64,000 nucleotides of DNA from an uncultured Eggerthella sp. (GTDB taxonomy: Bacteria; Actinomycetota; Coriobacteriia; Coriobacteriales; Eggerthellaceae), in assembly GCA_900542265.1 (NCBI GenBank), contig UQML01000002.1:37888-101887 (forward strand). Reading direction: 5' to 3'. The notes below the pieces were generated by a model. The model made no database searches. It was not told where the DNA came from and saw only the letters and a program-made list of their open reading frames with translations. The translations under genes were made by a program, and so were the position numbers. Below are positions 39,001-47,125 of the stretch, piece by piece (position 1 is the first letter of the stretch; each line of letters starts with the position of its first letter).

Positions 39001-39969
39001 TTACGCCAATTCATCTAAACGGGTAGCAACGCGCAATTTTGCGCTTCTGCTACGCGGATTTCTCTCAATTTCTTCCGCCGTTGGGAGAATGGGTTTTTTT
39101 GTCACTACTTTGAGTACCGGCTTATTTCCACAAACACAGACAGGCAAGTCAGGAGGACAGGTACATCCTTGGGAATACTGTTTAAAAATATCTTTGACGA
39201 TGCGGTCTTCGAGTGAATGATAACTGATTACTACGATACGTCCACCGGGCGCAAGCCATCGAATAGCTGCTTCGAGACCGCGTCGCAATACGTCTAACTC
39301 GCTATTCACTTCAATGCGAAGCGCCTGAAACGTGCGCTTTGCTGGGTGACCATTAGCTCGACGAGCAGAAGCAGGAATGGCTGCTTTGATAATCTCGACC
39401 AATTGTCCACTTGTTGTGATCGGTACCTCTTCGCGAGACTTCACAATAAAGTCAGCGATGCGGCTAGCCCACTTTTCATCCGAGTATTGTCGGATAATCC
39501 GAGTGAGATCTGCTGCGTTATAAGTGTTAATGATCTCTGCTGCATTTAACGTGTGTTTGCTCGGATCCATCCGCATATCAAGTGGGGCATCCTCTTTAAA
39601 AGAGAAGCCTCGCGAAGGGGTATCAATCTGCACTGAGGACACGCCTAAATCAAAAAGAATTCCATCAATAGAAGGAACGCACGCCTCAAGCAAAAGCGAA
39701 TCAAGATCGCCAAAATTCCCTGCAAGAACATCAATTTTGGGACGAATCTCATCAGGAAGCGCCATAAGACGCTCCGTCGCCGCCGCTCGTGCAACCGGAT
39801 CCTGGTCAATACCGATAAGGCGGCTATCAGAACCGATACGCTTAGCAACTTCCAGGGAATGGCCTGCGCCACCGAGTGTAGCGTCCACGAATGTGTAGTG
39901 CGTTTGTAAGTTCAGATATTCGAGGCACTCGGTGAGCAGGACCGGGATATGCCGGTATTCGTTTGTCAT
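39001..39969 (-). CDS. rsmH: 16S rRNA (cytosine-1402-N4) methyltransferase
   Basis: A 322-residue SAM enzyme that methylates C1402 in the ribosomal P site. Marks: HIPVLLTECLEYL, VDATLGGAGHSLEVAKR, GIDQDPVA, DGILFDLGVSSVQIDTPSRG, DMRMDP, ANGHPAKRTFQALRIEVN and VISYHSLEDRIVK. The CTCPPDLPVCVCG segment is the usual cysteine-rich loop. It follows mraZ by 19 bases. Confidence 0.96.
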   Translation of the reverse strand: MTNEYRHIPVLLTECLEYLNLQTHYTFVDATLGGAGHSLEVAKRIGSDSRLIGIDQDPVARAAATERLMALPDEIRPKIDVLAGNFGDLDSLLLEACVPSIDGILFDLGVSSVQIDTPSRGFSFKEDAPLDMRMDPSKHTLNAAEIINTYNAADLTRIIRQYSDEKWASRIADFIVKSREEVPITTSGQLVEIIKAAIPASARRANGHPAKRTFQALRIEVNSELDVLRRGLEAAIRWLAPGGRIVVISYHSLEDRIVKDIFKQYSQGCTCPPDLPVCVCGNKPVLKVVTKKPILPTAEEIERNPRSRSAKLRVATRLDELA

Positions 39970-39988
39970 AGTGCGTATCCCATTGGAG

Positions 39989-40414
39989 TTAGCTCATCAG
40001 GCTAGCGAGATCAAACTCGCTGCAGAAAGCATCCCAACGATCTACATCCCAGATCTCAAAATGATCAGTGTCACCAATAATGACAACCTCTTTGTCTAAC
40101 CCAGCAGCTTCACGTTGCGCCGCAGAAATAGTAATGCGACCCGAGTTATCAATTTCACAACGTTTTACACGCGAGTTTAAAATCTTGCGTTGCGCTGCCA
40201 TCTGCCTATTAGAAGGAGAGTAACCACCTTTGGATTCAAAGAGGTTTTCTACCCATTCCGAATAAGCTTCCGGTTCAAAAACAAGAAGGCAATCATCTAA
40301 GGGTGAGAGGATCACTTTCAGTTCTGGTGTGAGCACTTTTCTAAACTCAGCAGGAAGAGACAGACGCCCTTTTGCGTCTAACTTGTGGCGATATTCGCCT
40401 TCAAGTGGGGTCAC
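39989..40414 (-). CDS. mraZ: Transcriptional regulator MraZ
   Basis: A 141-residue protein with two AbrB-like repeats: GEYRHKLDAKGRLSLPAEFR near the start and SRVKRCEIDNSGRITISAAQ later. It binds repeats in front of its own gene and controls the dcw operon. The GTG at 40414 is chosen because AAAGGAG lies five bases before it and the protein then starts at the usual place; an upstream start would add 21 unlike residues. It is the first gene of the dcw run. Confidence 0.93.
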   Translation of the reverse strand: MTPLEGEYRHKLDAKGRLSLPAEFRKVLTPELKVILSPLDDCLLVFEPEAYSEWVENLFESKGGYSPSNRQMAAQRKILNSRVKRCEIDNSGRITISAAQREAAGLDKEVVIIGDTDHFEIWDVDRWDAFCSEFDLASLMS

Positions 40415-40449
40415 CTCTTCTCCTTTCTGAGCGATGCTCGGTGATCTGA

Positions 40450-40478
40450 TTGTATAGCCATCAATCCCACATTGCAAC
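40450..40478 (-). promoter_or_regulatory. mraZ/dcw promoter
   Basis: On the minus strand TTGCAA (40478-40473), a 17-base spacer and TACAAT (40455-40450) give a good sigma-70-type promoter. It is about 36 bases before the mraZ start, leaving a short leader that contains AAAGGAG. Confidence 0.65.
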
Positions 40479-40520
40479 AGAAAATGGGAATTTATCCCAC
40501 CCTACCCCCCTTCACCCCAA
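40461..40520 (-). promoter_or_regulatory. Phased MraZ-box repeats
   Basis: Read on the minus strand in blocks of ten, boxes start at 40520 (TGGGG), 40510 (GGGGG), 40500 (TGGGA) and 40470 (TGGGA), all in the same ten-base register. The TGGGN-plus-five-spacer pattern is the known binding site of MraZ in E. coli. Three boxes lie upstream of the -35; the last lies between -35 and -10. The rest of 40415-40819 holds a second G-rich stretch (40592-40610 on the minus strand), no gene, and the 15-base copy at 40766. Confidence 0.6.
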
Positions 40521-40765
40521 AACGCTACATCCAGAAAAGCAGGCTTCAAAACATCCTCTAAACACCACATCTAGTAGGGCTGTTTTTCACACACCCCTAC
40601 CCCTACCCTTAACGAGCATTTCAATACGTGCGAACGGTATTCTTTCTTGTGTCAGAATTTTTTTAGCTTGATGTACGCTTTATGGATACGAACGGCGCTT
40701 CTTTTGCCCGCTCAGTAAAACAACGCAAGCTTTTTACTAAGGTATGAAGGTAGTGGTGTAGCGCA

Positions 40766-40780
40766 GTGGGATAAATTCCC
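40766..40780 (+). repeat. 15-base sequence repeated in inverted orientation at 40487-40501
   Basis: GTGGGATAAATTCCC occurs here on the plus strand and again on the minus strand at 40501-40487, where it covers the third MraZ box. The two copies bracket the intergenic space between xerD and mraZ and could be a second MraZ contact point. Confidence 0.5.
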
Positions 40781-40819
40781 TAAAATCCCCTAGGATAGAT
40801 TCTCACGCGTTGCAATTTT

Positions 40820-41710
40820 TTAAGCACGAGGGTGAGCATCAAGATATTCCTCTTTAAGATGCTGCATATGTACATGGGTATAGATTTGCGTTGTTGCAAT
40901 ATCAGAATGACCCAGCATATCTTGAATAGCACGCAAATCAGCACCGCCTTCAAGAAGATGGGTCGCAAATGAATGGCGCAAGGTATGAGGATGAAGCGAA
41001 GACACATTGATAGCAGTTCCAGCGCAAGCAACTATTTTATGAACGCTTTGGCGACTAATACGTCCTCCCCTGCTGTTAAGAAAAACAGCACCCGTTGGCT
41101 TTTGAGGTCGATACAACACAACGCGTGCTTCAGCAAGATAGCGTTCGAGCCAAGAAAGCGCTAAACCAGAAATAGGCACCATGCGTTCTTTGGATCCTTT
41201 ACCAAAGACCAGCAAAAACCCATCATCAAGATAAAGACGCTCTCGGTCAAGACCAACAAGTTCAGAAACGCGCAAGCCGCACCCATACAACACTTCAAGC
41301 ATGGCGCGATCGCGGATATGAAGTGCGGAATCATCAGGAATAGTATCCATAAGTGCATCAACCTGATCGATAGAAAGCACGTCAGGAAGCTTGAGCGGTT
41401 TTTTAGGATAAGCAAGCGCCCCCGTTGGATCTTGTTTGCAAAAATGCTCCTGAATACAAAAACGGTGAAATCCTTTGAGCACTGAGATTGCACGCTCACG
41501 CGTAGCCGGCGACTTGCCTTGCTCTAAAAGAGAGGATAAATAGGCAAGCACTTCTTCTTGCGTAATCTCATCCGGATCAATGATGCAATATGTCTTTTCA
41601 AGATAGCTTGCATACGCTTCTATATCATGACGATAAGCGCTACAAGTAAGCGGGGATGAACCCCGCTCAATTTGTAACCATGCAATATATTCATTGATAG
41701 CTTGCTTCAT
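40820..41710 (-). CDS. xerD: Tyrosine recombinase XerD/XerC
   Basis: A 296-residue site-specific recombinase that resolves chromosome dimers. A SAM-like N-terminal core-binding domain (NEYIAWLQIERGSSPLT), then the catalytic domain with Arg in YGCGLRVSELVGL, Lys in FGKGSKERMVPI, HTLRHSFATHLLEGGADL, and LGHSDIATTQIYTHV with the nucleophile Tyr. Length and lack of an adjacent phage or integrative element fit the housekeeping enzyme. It lies between pyrG and mraZ. Confidence 0.9.
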   Translation of the reverse strand: MKQAINEYIAWLQIERGSSPLTCSAYRHDIEAYASYLEKTYCIIDPDEITQEEVLAYLSSLLEQGKSPATRERAISVLKGFHRFCIQEHFCKQDPTGALAYPKKPLKLPDVLSIDQVDALMDTIPDDSALHIRDRAMLEVLYGCGLRVSELVGLDRERLYLDDGFLLVFGKGSKERMVPISGLALSWLERYLAEARVVLYRPQKPTGAVFLNSRGGRISRQSVHKIVACAGTAINVSSLHPHTLRHSFATHLLEGGADLRAIQDMLGHSDIATTQIYTHVHMQHLKEEYLDAHPRA

Positions 41711-41797
41711 GAAAACTACCTTATGGGATGCTCAAGCATGCCCTATCTGCAACGAAGCAGTCTGCTCGCTGCACAGCTTATGCCTAATGCTCTTTGC

Positions 41798-43405
41798 CTA
41801 ATGCTCTTCTTCGTAAGTAAGAGCCGCCTTAACAAAGCCCACAAACAAAGGATGAGGCTTTATTGGACGCGACTTAAACTCAGGATGTGCTTGGGAAGCA
41901 ACAAACCAAGGATGATCAGGAATCTCAATCATTTCAGTCAAGCGACCATCAGGGGAAAGTCCCGAGATACGCAAACCTGCATCAATAAGCTGATCACGAT
42001 AAGCATTGTTAACTTCATAACGATGGCGATGGCGCTCATAAATTACTTCTTCACCATAAATCTCGTGCGCCAAGCTACCCTTTTCAAGCTTACAGGGATA
42101 GGCACCTAAGCGCATGGTACCGCCCTTGTTCTCAATGTCTTCTTGTTCAGGCATAAGATCAATAACCGTATAATCAGCGTTTTCATCAAACTCTGCCGAT
42201 GTAGCACCAGGAAGTCCGGCAACATTACGTGCATATTCGCAAACCGCCGCTTGCAAACCAAGACAAATTCCCAAGTAGGGAATCTTATTCTCACGTGCAA
42301 ACTGAGCAGCTAGAATCTTACCCTCAAAGGCACGCTGCCCAAATCCTCCAGGAACCAAGATACCATCCATGTCGGAAAGCGTATCAACAACATTAGTCTC
42401 ATCGACTTCTTCACCATCAACAAGATGGATATTAACGTGCACCCCATTAGCAACACCGGCATGACCAAGCGCTTCAATGATAGAAAGATACGCATCAGGC
42501 AAAGATACATATTTGCCAACAATAGCAATATCAACTTCACCTTCACAAGCCTCAGCTGCTTGCAAGAATACATTGAGTGGCGTTAGATCGATCTCTGGAA
42601 CAGGTAAGTCAAGGCGCTCAAGCACCTTTTCATCAAAATGCTGCTGATGCAAATCGAGCGGAACTTCATAAATTGAAGGAGCGTCAGTACAAGAAAAGAC
42701 ATCATCACTGGCAACGTCACAGAAAAGCGCTATCTTCTCACGAACCTTATCGGAAATCTCGTGATCTGAACGACATACAATGAAGTCAGGTTGAACGCCA
42801 ATAGAGCGCAATTCTTTTACCGAATGCTGCGTTGGCTTGGTTTTAACCTCGTGAGCAGCTGCAATATAGGGAACAAGAGTAACGTGCACAAAGCATACAT
42901 CATCCTCGGGACGCTCCTTATTGAACTGGCGCGCTGCCTCAATAAAGGGCAACGACTCAATATCACCAATAGTGCCGCCAATTTCAGAAATTACAATGTC
43001 AGCATTAGACTGATCAGCGATACGATGCAGGCGTTCTTTAATAGCTTCCGTTACATGAGGAATGACTTGAACGGTACCACCCAGAAAATCTCCGCGACGC
43101 TCACGCGCAATCAGGCTTTGATAAATGGAGCCTTGCGTAAAGTTTGATTCGCGCGATAAATTCTCATCAATAAAGCGCTCATAATGACCTAGATCAAGGT
43201 CTCCTTCATGGCCATCATCCGTTACAAACACTTCACCGTGCTGAAAAGGAGACATGGTGCCTGGATCAACATTTAAATAAGGATCCATTTTTTGCATGGT
43301 GACTTTATAGCCACGAGCCTTAAGAAGATGTCCTAACGAGGCTGCGGTAATGCCTTTACCTAAGGAAGAAACTACGCCACCTGTTACAAAAATATGCTTA
43401 GCCAT
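41798..43405 (-). CDS. pyrG: CTP synthase
   Basis: A 535-residue amidotransferase that makes CTP from UTP, ATP and glutamine. The synthase domain starts [20 protein letters not shown] and has [20 protein letters not shown] and [14 protein letters not shown]. The class I glutaminase domain has the nucleophile Cys in [12 protein letters not shown] and the His-x-Glu near the C-terminus (AHPEF). AGGAG precedes the ATG. Confidence 0.97.
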   Translation of the reverse strand: MAKHIFVTGGVVSSLGKGITAASLGHLLKARGYKVTMQKMDPYLNVDPGTMSPFQHGEVFVTDDGHEGDLDLGHYERFIDENLSRESNFTQGSIYQSLIARERRGDFLGGTVQVIPHVTEAIKERLHRIADQSNADIVISEIGGTIGDIESLPFIEAARQFNKERPEDDVCFVHVTLVPYIAAAHEVKTKPTQHSVKELRSIGVQPDFIVCRSDHEISDKVREKIALFCDVASDDVFSCTDAPSIYEVPLDLHQQHFDEKVLERLDLPVPEIDLTPLNVFLQAAEACEGEVDIAIVGKYVSLPDAYLSIIEALGHAGVANGVHVNIHLVDGEEVDETNVVDTLSDMDGILVPGGFGQRAFEGKILAAQFARENKIPYLGICLGLQAAVCEYARNVAGLPGATSAEFDENADYTVIDLMPEQEDIENKGGTMRLGAYPCKLEKGSLAHEIYGEEVIYERHRHRYEVNNAYRDQLIDAGLRISGLSPDGRLTEMIEIPDHPWFVASQAHPEFKSRPIKPHPLFVGFVKAALTYEEEH

Positions 43406-43484
43406 GTATCTATCTCCTGATCACAATGACGATAATGAGTACGATTAACTCGTGTTATATACCTTGTAAGTAGACCATTGCATC

Positions 43485-43524
43485 ATTAAAAAAGCGCTTG
43501 GAAGATCAATGCTTTCAAACGCTT
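43485..43524 (-). terminator. Intrinsic terminator after nadK
   Basis: On the minus strand AAGCGTTTGAAAG, a seven-base loop and CTTCCAAGCGCTT form a 13-pair stem with one mismatch and one wobble, followed by TTTTT. It lies between the nadK stop and the pyrG start. Confidence 0.75.
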
Positions 43525-43602
43525 GTTAATGATACTTGAAAATAAGCTGAACTCCCATAGACAAGTGTGGAATTTCGTTAAGAAACTCTCAAAAAAGTGC
43601 AC

Positions 43603-44505
43603 TTAATTGCTTGCTGAGAAAAAGACTTCCGAAACAAGGGTGTAAAACGATTTGTCGTCATAGCGCAACAAAACAGTGGGGTCAGGACCAGGGCGCACCA
43701 CTACGCGTGAAATAGGATCATCAATTGCCACCTTTTCGCCATCGATAAACATCGTGGCTTCGCGATTAGCGCTCGAGGGATGGAGTGCTACTTCAATCAC
43801 ATCAGAGGTGCCCGTCAAAAGTGCACGTGATTGAAGCGTATGCGGGGCAATGGGCGCCACAACAAGACCACCAAAACTAGGGGTCACAAGCGGCCCTCCT
43901 ACTGAAAGAGCATAGGCTGTCGATCCCGTAGCCGTTGCAATAACAAGGCCGTCTCCACGAAGCGTCGCAACGGGATCTCCTTGCACCGCATAGGCATAAT
44001 CAATAACACGTCCTCCATCGCCACGAGTAAGCGCTACTTCATTAAGCGCAAAGTAGCTATGATCAGGCTCAGGAGGAAGTTCAGTTCCAAAGGGGTCTTC
44101 TAAACTGCCTTCATTATGGCAATACACGTCAATACGCATGTTGGTACGCTCTTCATGCGAAATCTCTCCTGCAAGTGCCGCAGCCATAATGGTAACAACC
44201 CCATCGGCATTTGAATTTGCCATGAAGCCAAGGTGCCCAAAATTCGTACATAAAATAGGAATGCGACGCCAAGCAATTTGTGCTGCAGTACGCAAAATCG
44301 TGCCATCACCGCCTAAAACGACAGCCATATCGAACCTGTCAATGGGCGATGGGATATTCTGGTCAATAATTGCATTGGAGAATTTAACTTCTTCAGAGCA
44401 ATACGTTTCGCACTCAATTCCTTGACTTTGAAGATACATCTCAAGAAGCAAGGATGCTTCTGTTGCCTCAGAATTGTATTGATTGCGAACGATAAGAATA
44501 CGCAT
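43603..44505 (-). CDS. nadK: NAD kinase
   Basis: A 300-residue enzyme that makes NADP from NAD. Marks: VVLGGDGTILRTA (the GGDG site), GHLGFMANSNADGV, NEVALTRGDGGRVI, GDGLVIATATGSTAYALSVGGPLV and PIAPHTL. The ATG at 44505 begins MRILIVRN, the usual start, with GAAGGAG upstream; a longer frame would add 17 residues. It faces murJ across an 85-base gap. Confidence 0.94.
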   Translation of the reverse strand: MRILIVRNQYNSEATEASLLLEMYLQSQGIECETYCSEEVKFSNAIIDQNIPSPIDRFDMAVVLGGDGTILRTAAQIAWRRIPILCTNFGHLGFMANSNADGVVTIMAAALAGEISHEERTNMRIDVYCHNEGSLEDPFGTELPPEPDHSYFALNEVALTRGDGGRVIDYAYAVQGDPVATLRGDGLVIATATGSTAYALSVGGPLVTPSFGGLVVAPIAPHTLQSRALLTGTSDVIEVALHPSSANREATMFIDGEKVAIDDPISRVVVRPGPDPTVLLRYDDKSFYTLVSEVFFSASN

Positions 44506-44590
44506 ACGATTTTCCGCTCCTTCAGGCTGCGGGATTGGTCTATAACTAATAAACAATCGCTTATTGTAACCGTATCAGAGAAGACCACAC

Positions 44591-46198
44591 ATGGGAAATA
44601 ACTCAACAAACACTATAGCCAAGAATACGGGGCTCATGACCCTAGCCACCCTTGGTTCTCGCATAACGGGTCTTTTACGTACGTGGGCGATGGCTTTTGC
44701 CTTAGGCAATACCCTTCTTACCAGTGCTTATCAAATTGCTTACAACATGCCGGCAATGATTTATGAGCTTGCTGCTTCTGGCGTCTTAGCAACAGCATTT
44801 TTGCCGCTCTATCTGTTGATGAAAGAGAAAAAAGGAACACGGCTAGCATACAAGTTTGCGTCTAATATTTTGACGCTTACTATTGTTGCCTTAGGCATTT
44901 TGACACTTGTTTGCTCAGTCTTTTCTCCCTTGGTTATTGAAACGCAAACCTTTACCCAAACAGGTGGCGAGAGTAAAGAACTTGCTATTTTCTTCTTTAG
45001 AATTTTCGCTGTACAAATCTTGTTCTATGGCGTTGGCGCCGTTATTACAGGCATCCTAAACGCTGAACGAACTTTTTTAATTCCCTCACTGGCACCGGTT
45101 ATCAACAACATTGTAGTTACCATTGTTATGTTTGGATATGTGCCGCTCTCTGCTGTAAATCCCGTATTGGCACTCTGGTGGCTTGCTATTGGAACAAGTT
45201 TGGGTGTTCTTTGCCAGTTTGGTATTCAGATTCCTACCCTTATCAAACAGGGTTTTAAGTATTATCCACACATCAACCTTAAAGACCCCATGATCAAAGA
45301 GGCACTTAAGGTAGCGGGGCCTATGTTTTTGTATATTGCAGGCACGATGATTACTTTTAGCTGCCGCAATGCCTTCTCTCTTGATGCAGTCGCTAATGGC
45401 CCATCGACCTTAAATTATGCCTGGACATGGTATCAACTACCGTATGGCGTAATTGCAGTATCGCTTTCTACCGCACTTCTAACCGAACTTTCTGACTGTG
45501 CTGCTAAAGACGACTGGGAAGGATTTCGCGGATACATTGCAAAAGGTTTGCGCTCGACCTTCTTTATGATTATCCCTCTTGCCTGTATGGTGGGCGCTCT
45601 TGCTATCCCCTTAATGCAACTCTTTCAAGCAGGTGCGTTCTCTTCCGACGATGCACAGTTTGTTGGTAATATCCTTGCCACCTGGACACTCAGTTTGCCA
45701 TTTTACGCAGGGTACATGTATATGTATCGCGTATTTGCGGCGATGCGCAAGTTCTTGCAGTTTGCGCTTATTGATTTTGCCTTGCGTATCCCCCAGGTCT
45801 TTTTCTACTGGTATCTCTGCATACAACCCACCATCGGTCTTGCCGGCATCCCGTTAACGGATCTCGCCTTCTACGGCATAATGTTTGTCATCTGTCTTCT
45901 GATTGTAAAATCAAAAGTAGGATCATTTGGCATCCCCGGCATCATAAGTGTTTTTATCCGCTGCGGCCTTGCATCCCTTGCTGCTGGCATAGTTGTCTAT
46001 TTTATTGTTGGCACCATTCAAGCAACGCTTCCTACAACAGGAAGCTACGCTATTCTCTTTGCTCTGGGTACCATCATAGTATGCGGCCTCATTGGCCTCG
46101 TGATTGCCTTTGGCTTATGTAGGGTATTGCGCGTTCCTGAGTTTAGCGTTTTGAGCTCTCTTGGCAAAAAATTCTTAGGACGCCTAAAACGCTCTTAA
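44591..46198 (+). CDS. murJ: Lipid II flippase MurJ
   Basis: A 535-residue MOP-family membrane protein with about 14 helices that moves lipid II across the membrane. It has the SRITGLLRTWAMAFALG start, QIAYNMPAMIYELAASGVLA, a helix with FFRIFAVQILFYGVGAVITGILNA, and PYGVIAVSLSTALLTELS. It supplies FtsW/FtsI with substrate made by the dcw enzymes. It is alone on the plus strand between nadK and map. Confidence 0.9.
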   Translation: MGNNSTNTIAKNTGLMTLATLGSRITGLLRTWAMAFALGNTLLTSAYQIAYNMPAMIYELAASGVLATAFLPLYLLMKEKKGTRLAYKFASNILTLTIVALGILTLVCSVFSPLVIETQTFTQTGGESKELAIFFFRIFAVQILFYGVGAVITGILNAERTFLIPSLAPVINNIVVTIVMFGYVPLSAVNPVLALWWLAIGTSLGVLCQFGIQIPTLIKQGFKYYPHINLKDPMIKEALKVAGPMFLYIAGTMITFSCRNAFSLDAVANGPSTLNYAWTWYQLPYGVIAVSLSTALLTELSDCAAKDDWEGFRGYIAKGLRSTFFMIIPLACMVGALAIPLMQLFQAGAFSSDDAQFVGNILATWTLSLPFYAGYMYMYRVFAAMRKFLQFALIDFALRIPQVFFYWYLCIQPTIGLAGIPLTDLAFYGIMFVICLLIVKSKVGSFGIPGIISVFIRCGLASLAAGIVVYFIVGTIQATLPTTGSYAILFALGTIIVCGLIGLVIAFGLCRVLRVPEFSVLSSLGKKFLGRLKRS

Positions 46199-46267
46199 GC
46201 GAGCGCACTCATCCCCCGCATCAGGATAAGATGCCGTTAAGATGAATGTTCTTTTTTGGCGATGGGG

Positions 46268-47044
46268 TTAGTCGTTTACGGGACGCACGTGATCAGGCTC
46301 AACGGTAAGAAGCACCGGGCCATCTTCGGTCACCGCAATAGTCTTTTCAAAATGCGCTGACGGCTTATGATCGTGCGTGCACACAAGCCAGCCATCTCTC
46401 ATCCGTTTAGTGCGCCTAGTCCCCATATTAACCATAGGCTCAATAGCAATAACCAACCCGGGAGATAGTTCAAGCCCTCTACGACGCTTGCCGTAATTGG
46501 GCACATCGGGCTCTTCATGCATATTGCGCCCCACACCATGCCCCACATAATCACGTACTACCCCATATCCGGCAGCTTCAGCAACATGCTGGATGGCATA
46601 CCCTACATCGCCTAAATGACTGCCTACGATTGCAGCCTCAATGCCTGCCCACATGGAAGCTTCCGTCACTTCAAGCAGGTGCTGCTTTTTTGGCGAAATC
46701 TCCCCCACAGGAAACGTCCAGGCGTTATCTCCTACCCAGCCGTTAACAATCGCACCCGTATCAATAGAAATGATGTCGCCCTCTTGCAAAATGCGCTCTT
46801 TTGAAGGAATGCCGTGGACAATCTCGTCGTTGATAGAAGCACAGATTGAACCTGGAAATCCACCATAGCCTTTAAACGCAGGCTTGCCACCATTGGCGCG
46901 GATCGTTTTTTCTGCAAGTCGATCAAGCTCCCAAGTCGATATCCCGGGCTCAACTGCCGCGCCAACCTCACGCAATACATACGCACTCAACTCGCCCGCT
47001 TTTTTCATCTCTCGGATTTGCTTTGGTGTTTTATAAATAATCAT
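46268..47044 (-). CDS. map: Methionine aminopeptidase, type I
   Basis: A 258-residue metalloprotease that removes the N-terminal Met. The five metal ligands are seen in SIDTGAIVNGWVGDNAWTF, GHGVGRNMHEEP, VIAIEPMVNMG and the C-terminal AHFEKTIAVTEDG. The start MIIYKTPKQIREMKKAG matches the family; an upstream frame would add 26 unlike residues. Confidence 0.95.
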   Translation of the reverse strand: MIIYKTPKQIREMKKAGELSAYVLREVGAAVEPGISTWELDRLAEKTIRANGGKPAFKGYGGFPGSICASINDEIVHGIPSKERILQEGDIISIDTGAIVNGWVGDNAWTFPVGEISPKKQHLLEVTEASMWAGIEAAIVGSHLGDVGYAIQHVAEAAGYGVVRDYVGHGVGRNMHEEPDVPNYGKRRRGLELSPGLVIAIEPMVNMGTRRTKRMRDGWLVCTHDHKPSAHFEKTIAVTEDGPVLLTVEPDHVRPVND

Positions 47045-47125
47045 GAACGAATCTTCTTTCTTACCCGCGTTTACCTGCGCACATTTTGCGCATGCCCTCA
47101 TACTCCCCGCTACCGCTTGCACCTC

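Noticed and set aside
40820..41710. Tyrosine recombinase as part of an integrative element
   Set aside because: Length, motifs and setting between pyrG and mraZ fit housekeeping XerD; there are no attachment repeats, phage or conjugation genes nearby.
43406..43602. tRNA or other RNA gene in the nadK-pyrG gap
   Set aside because: No cloverleaf could be drawn; the only structure is the nadK terminator. No tRNA was found in any gap of the window.
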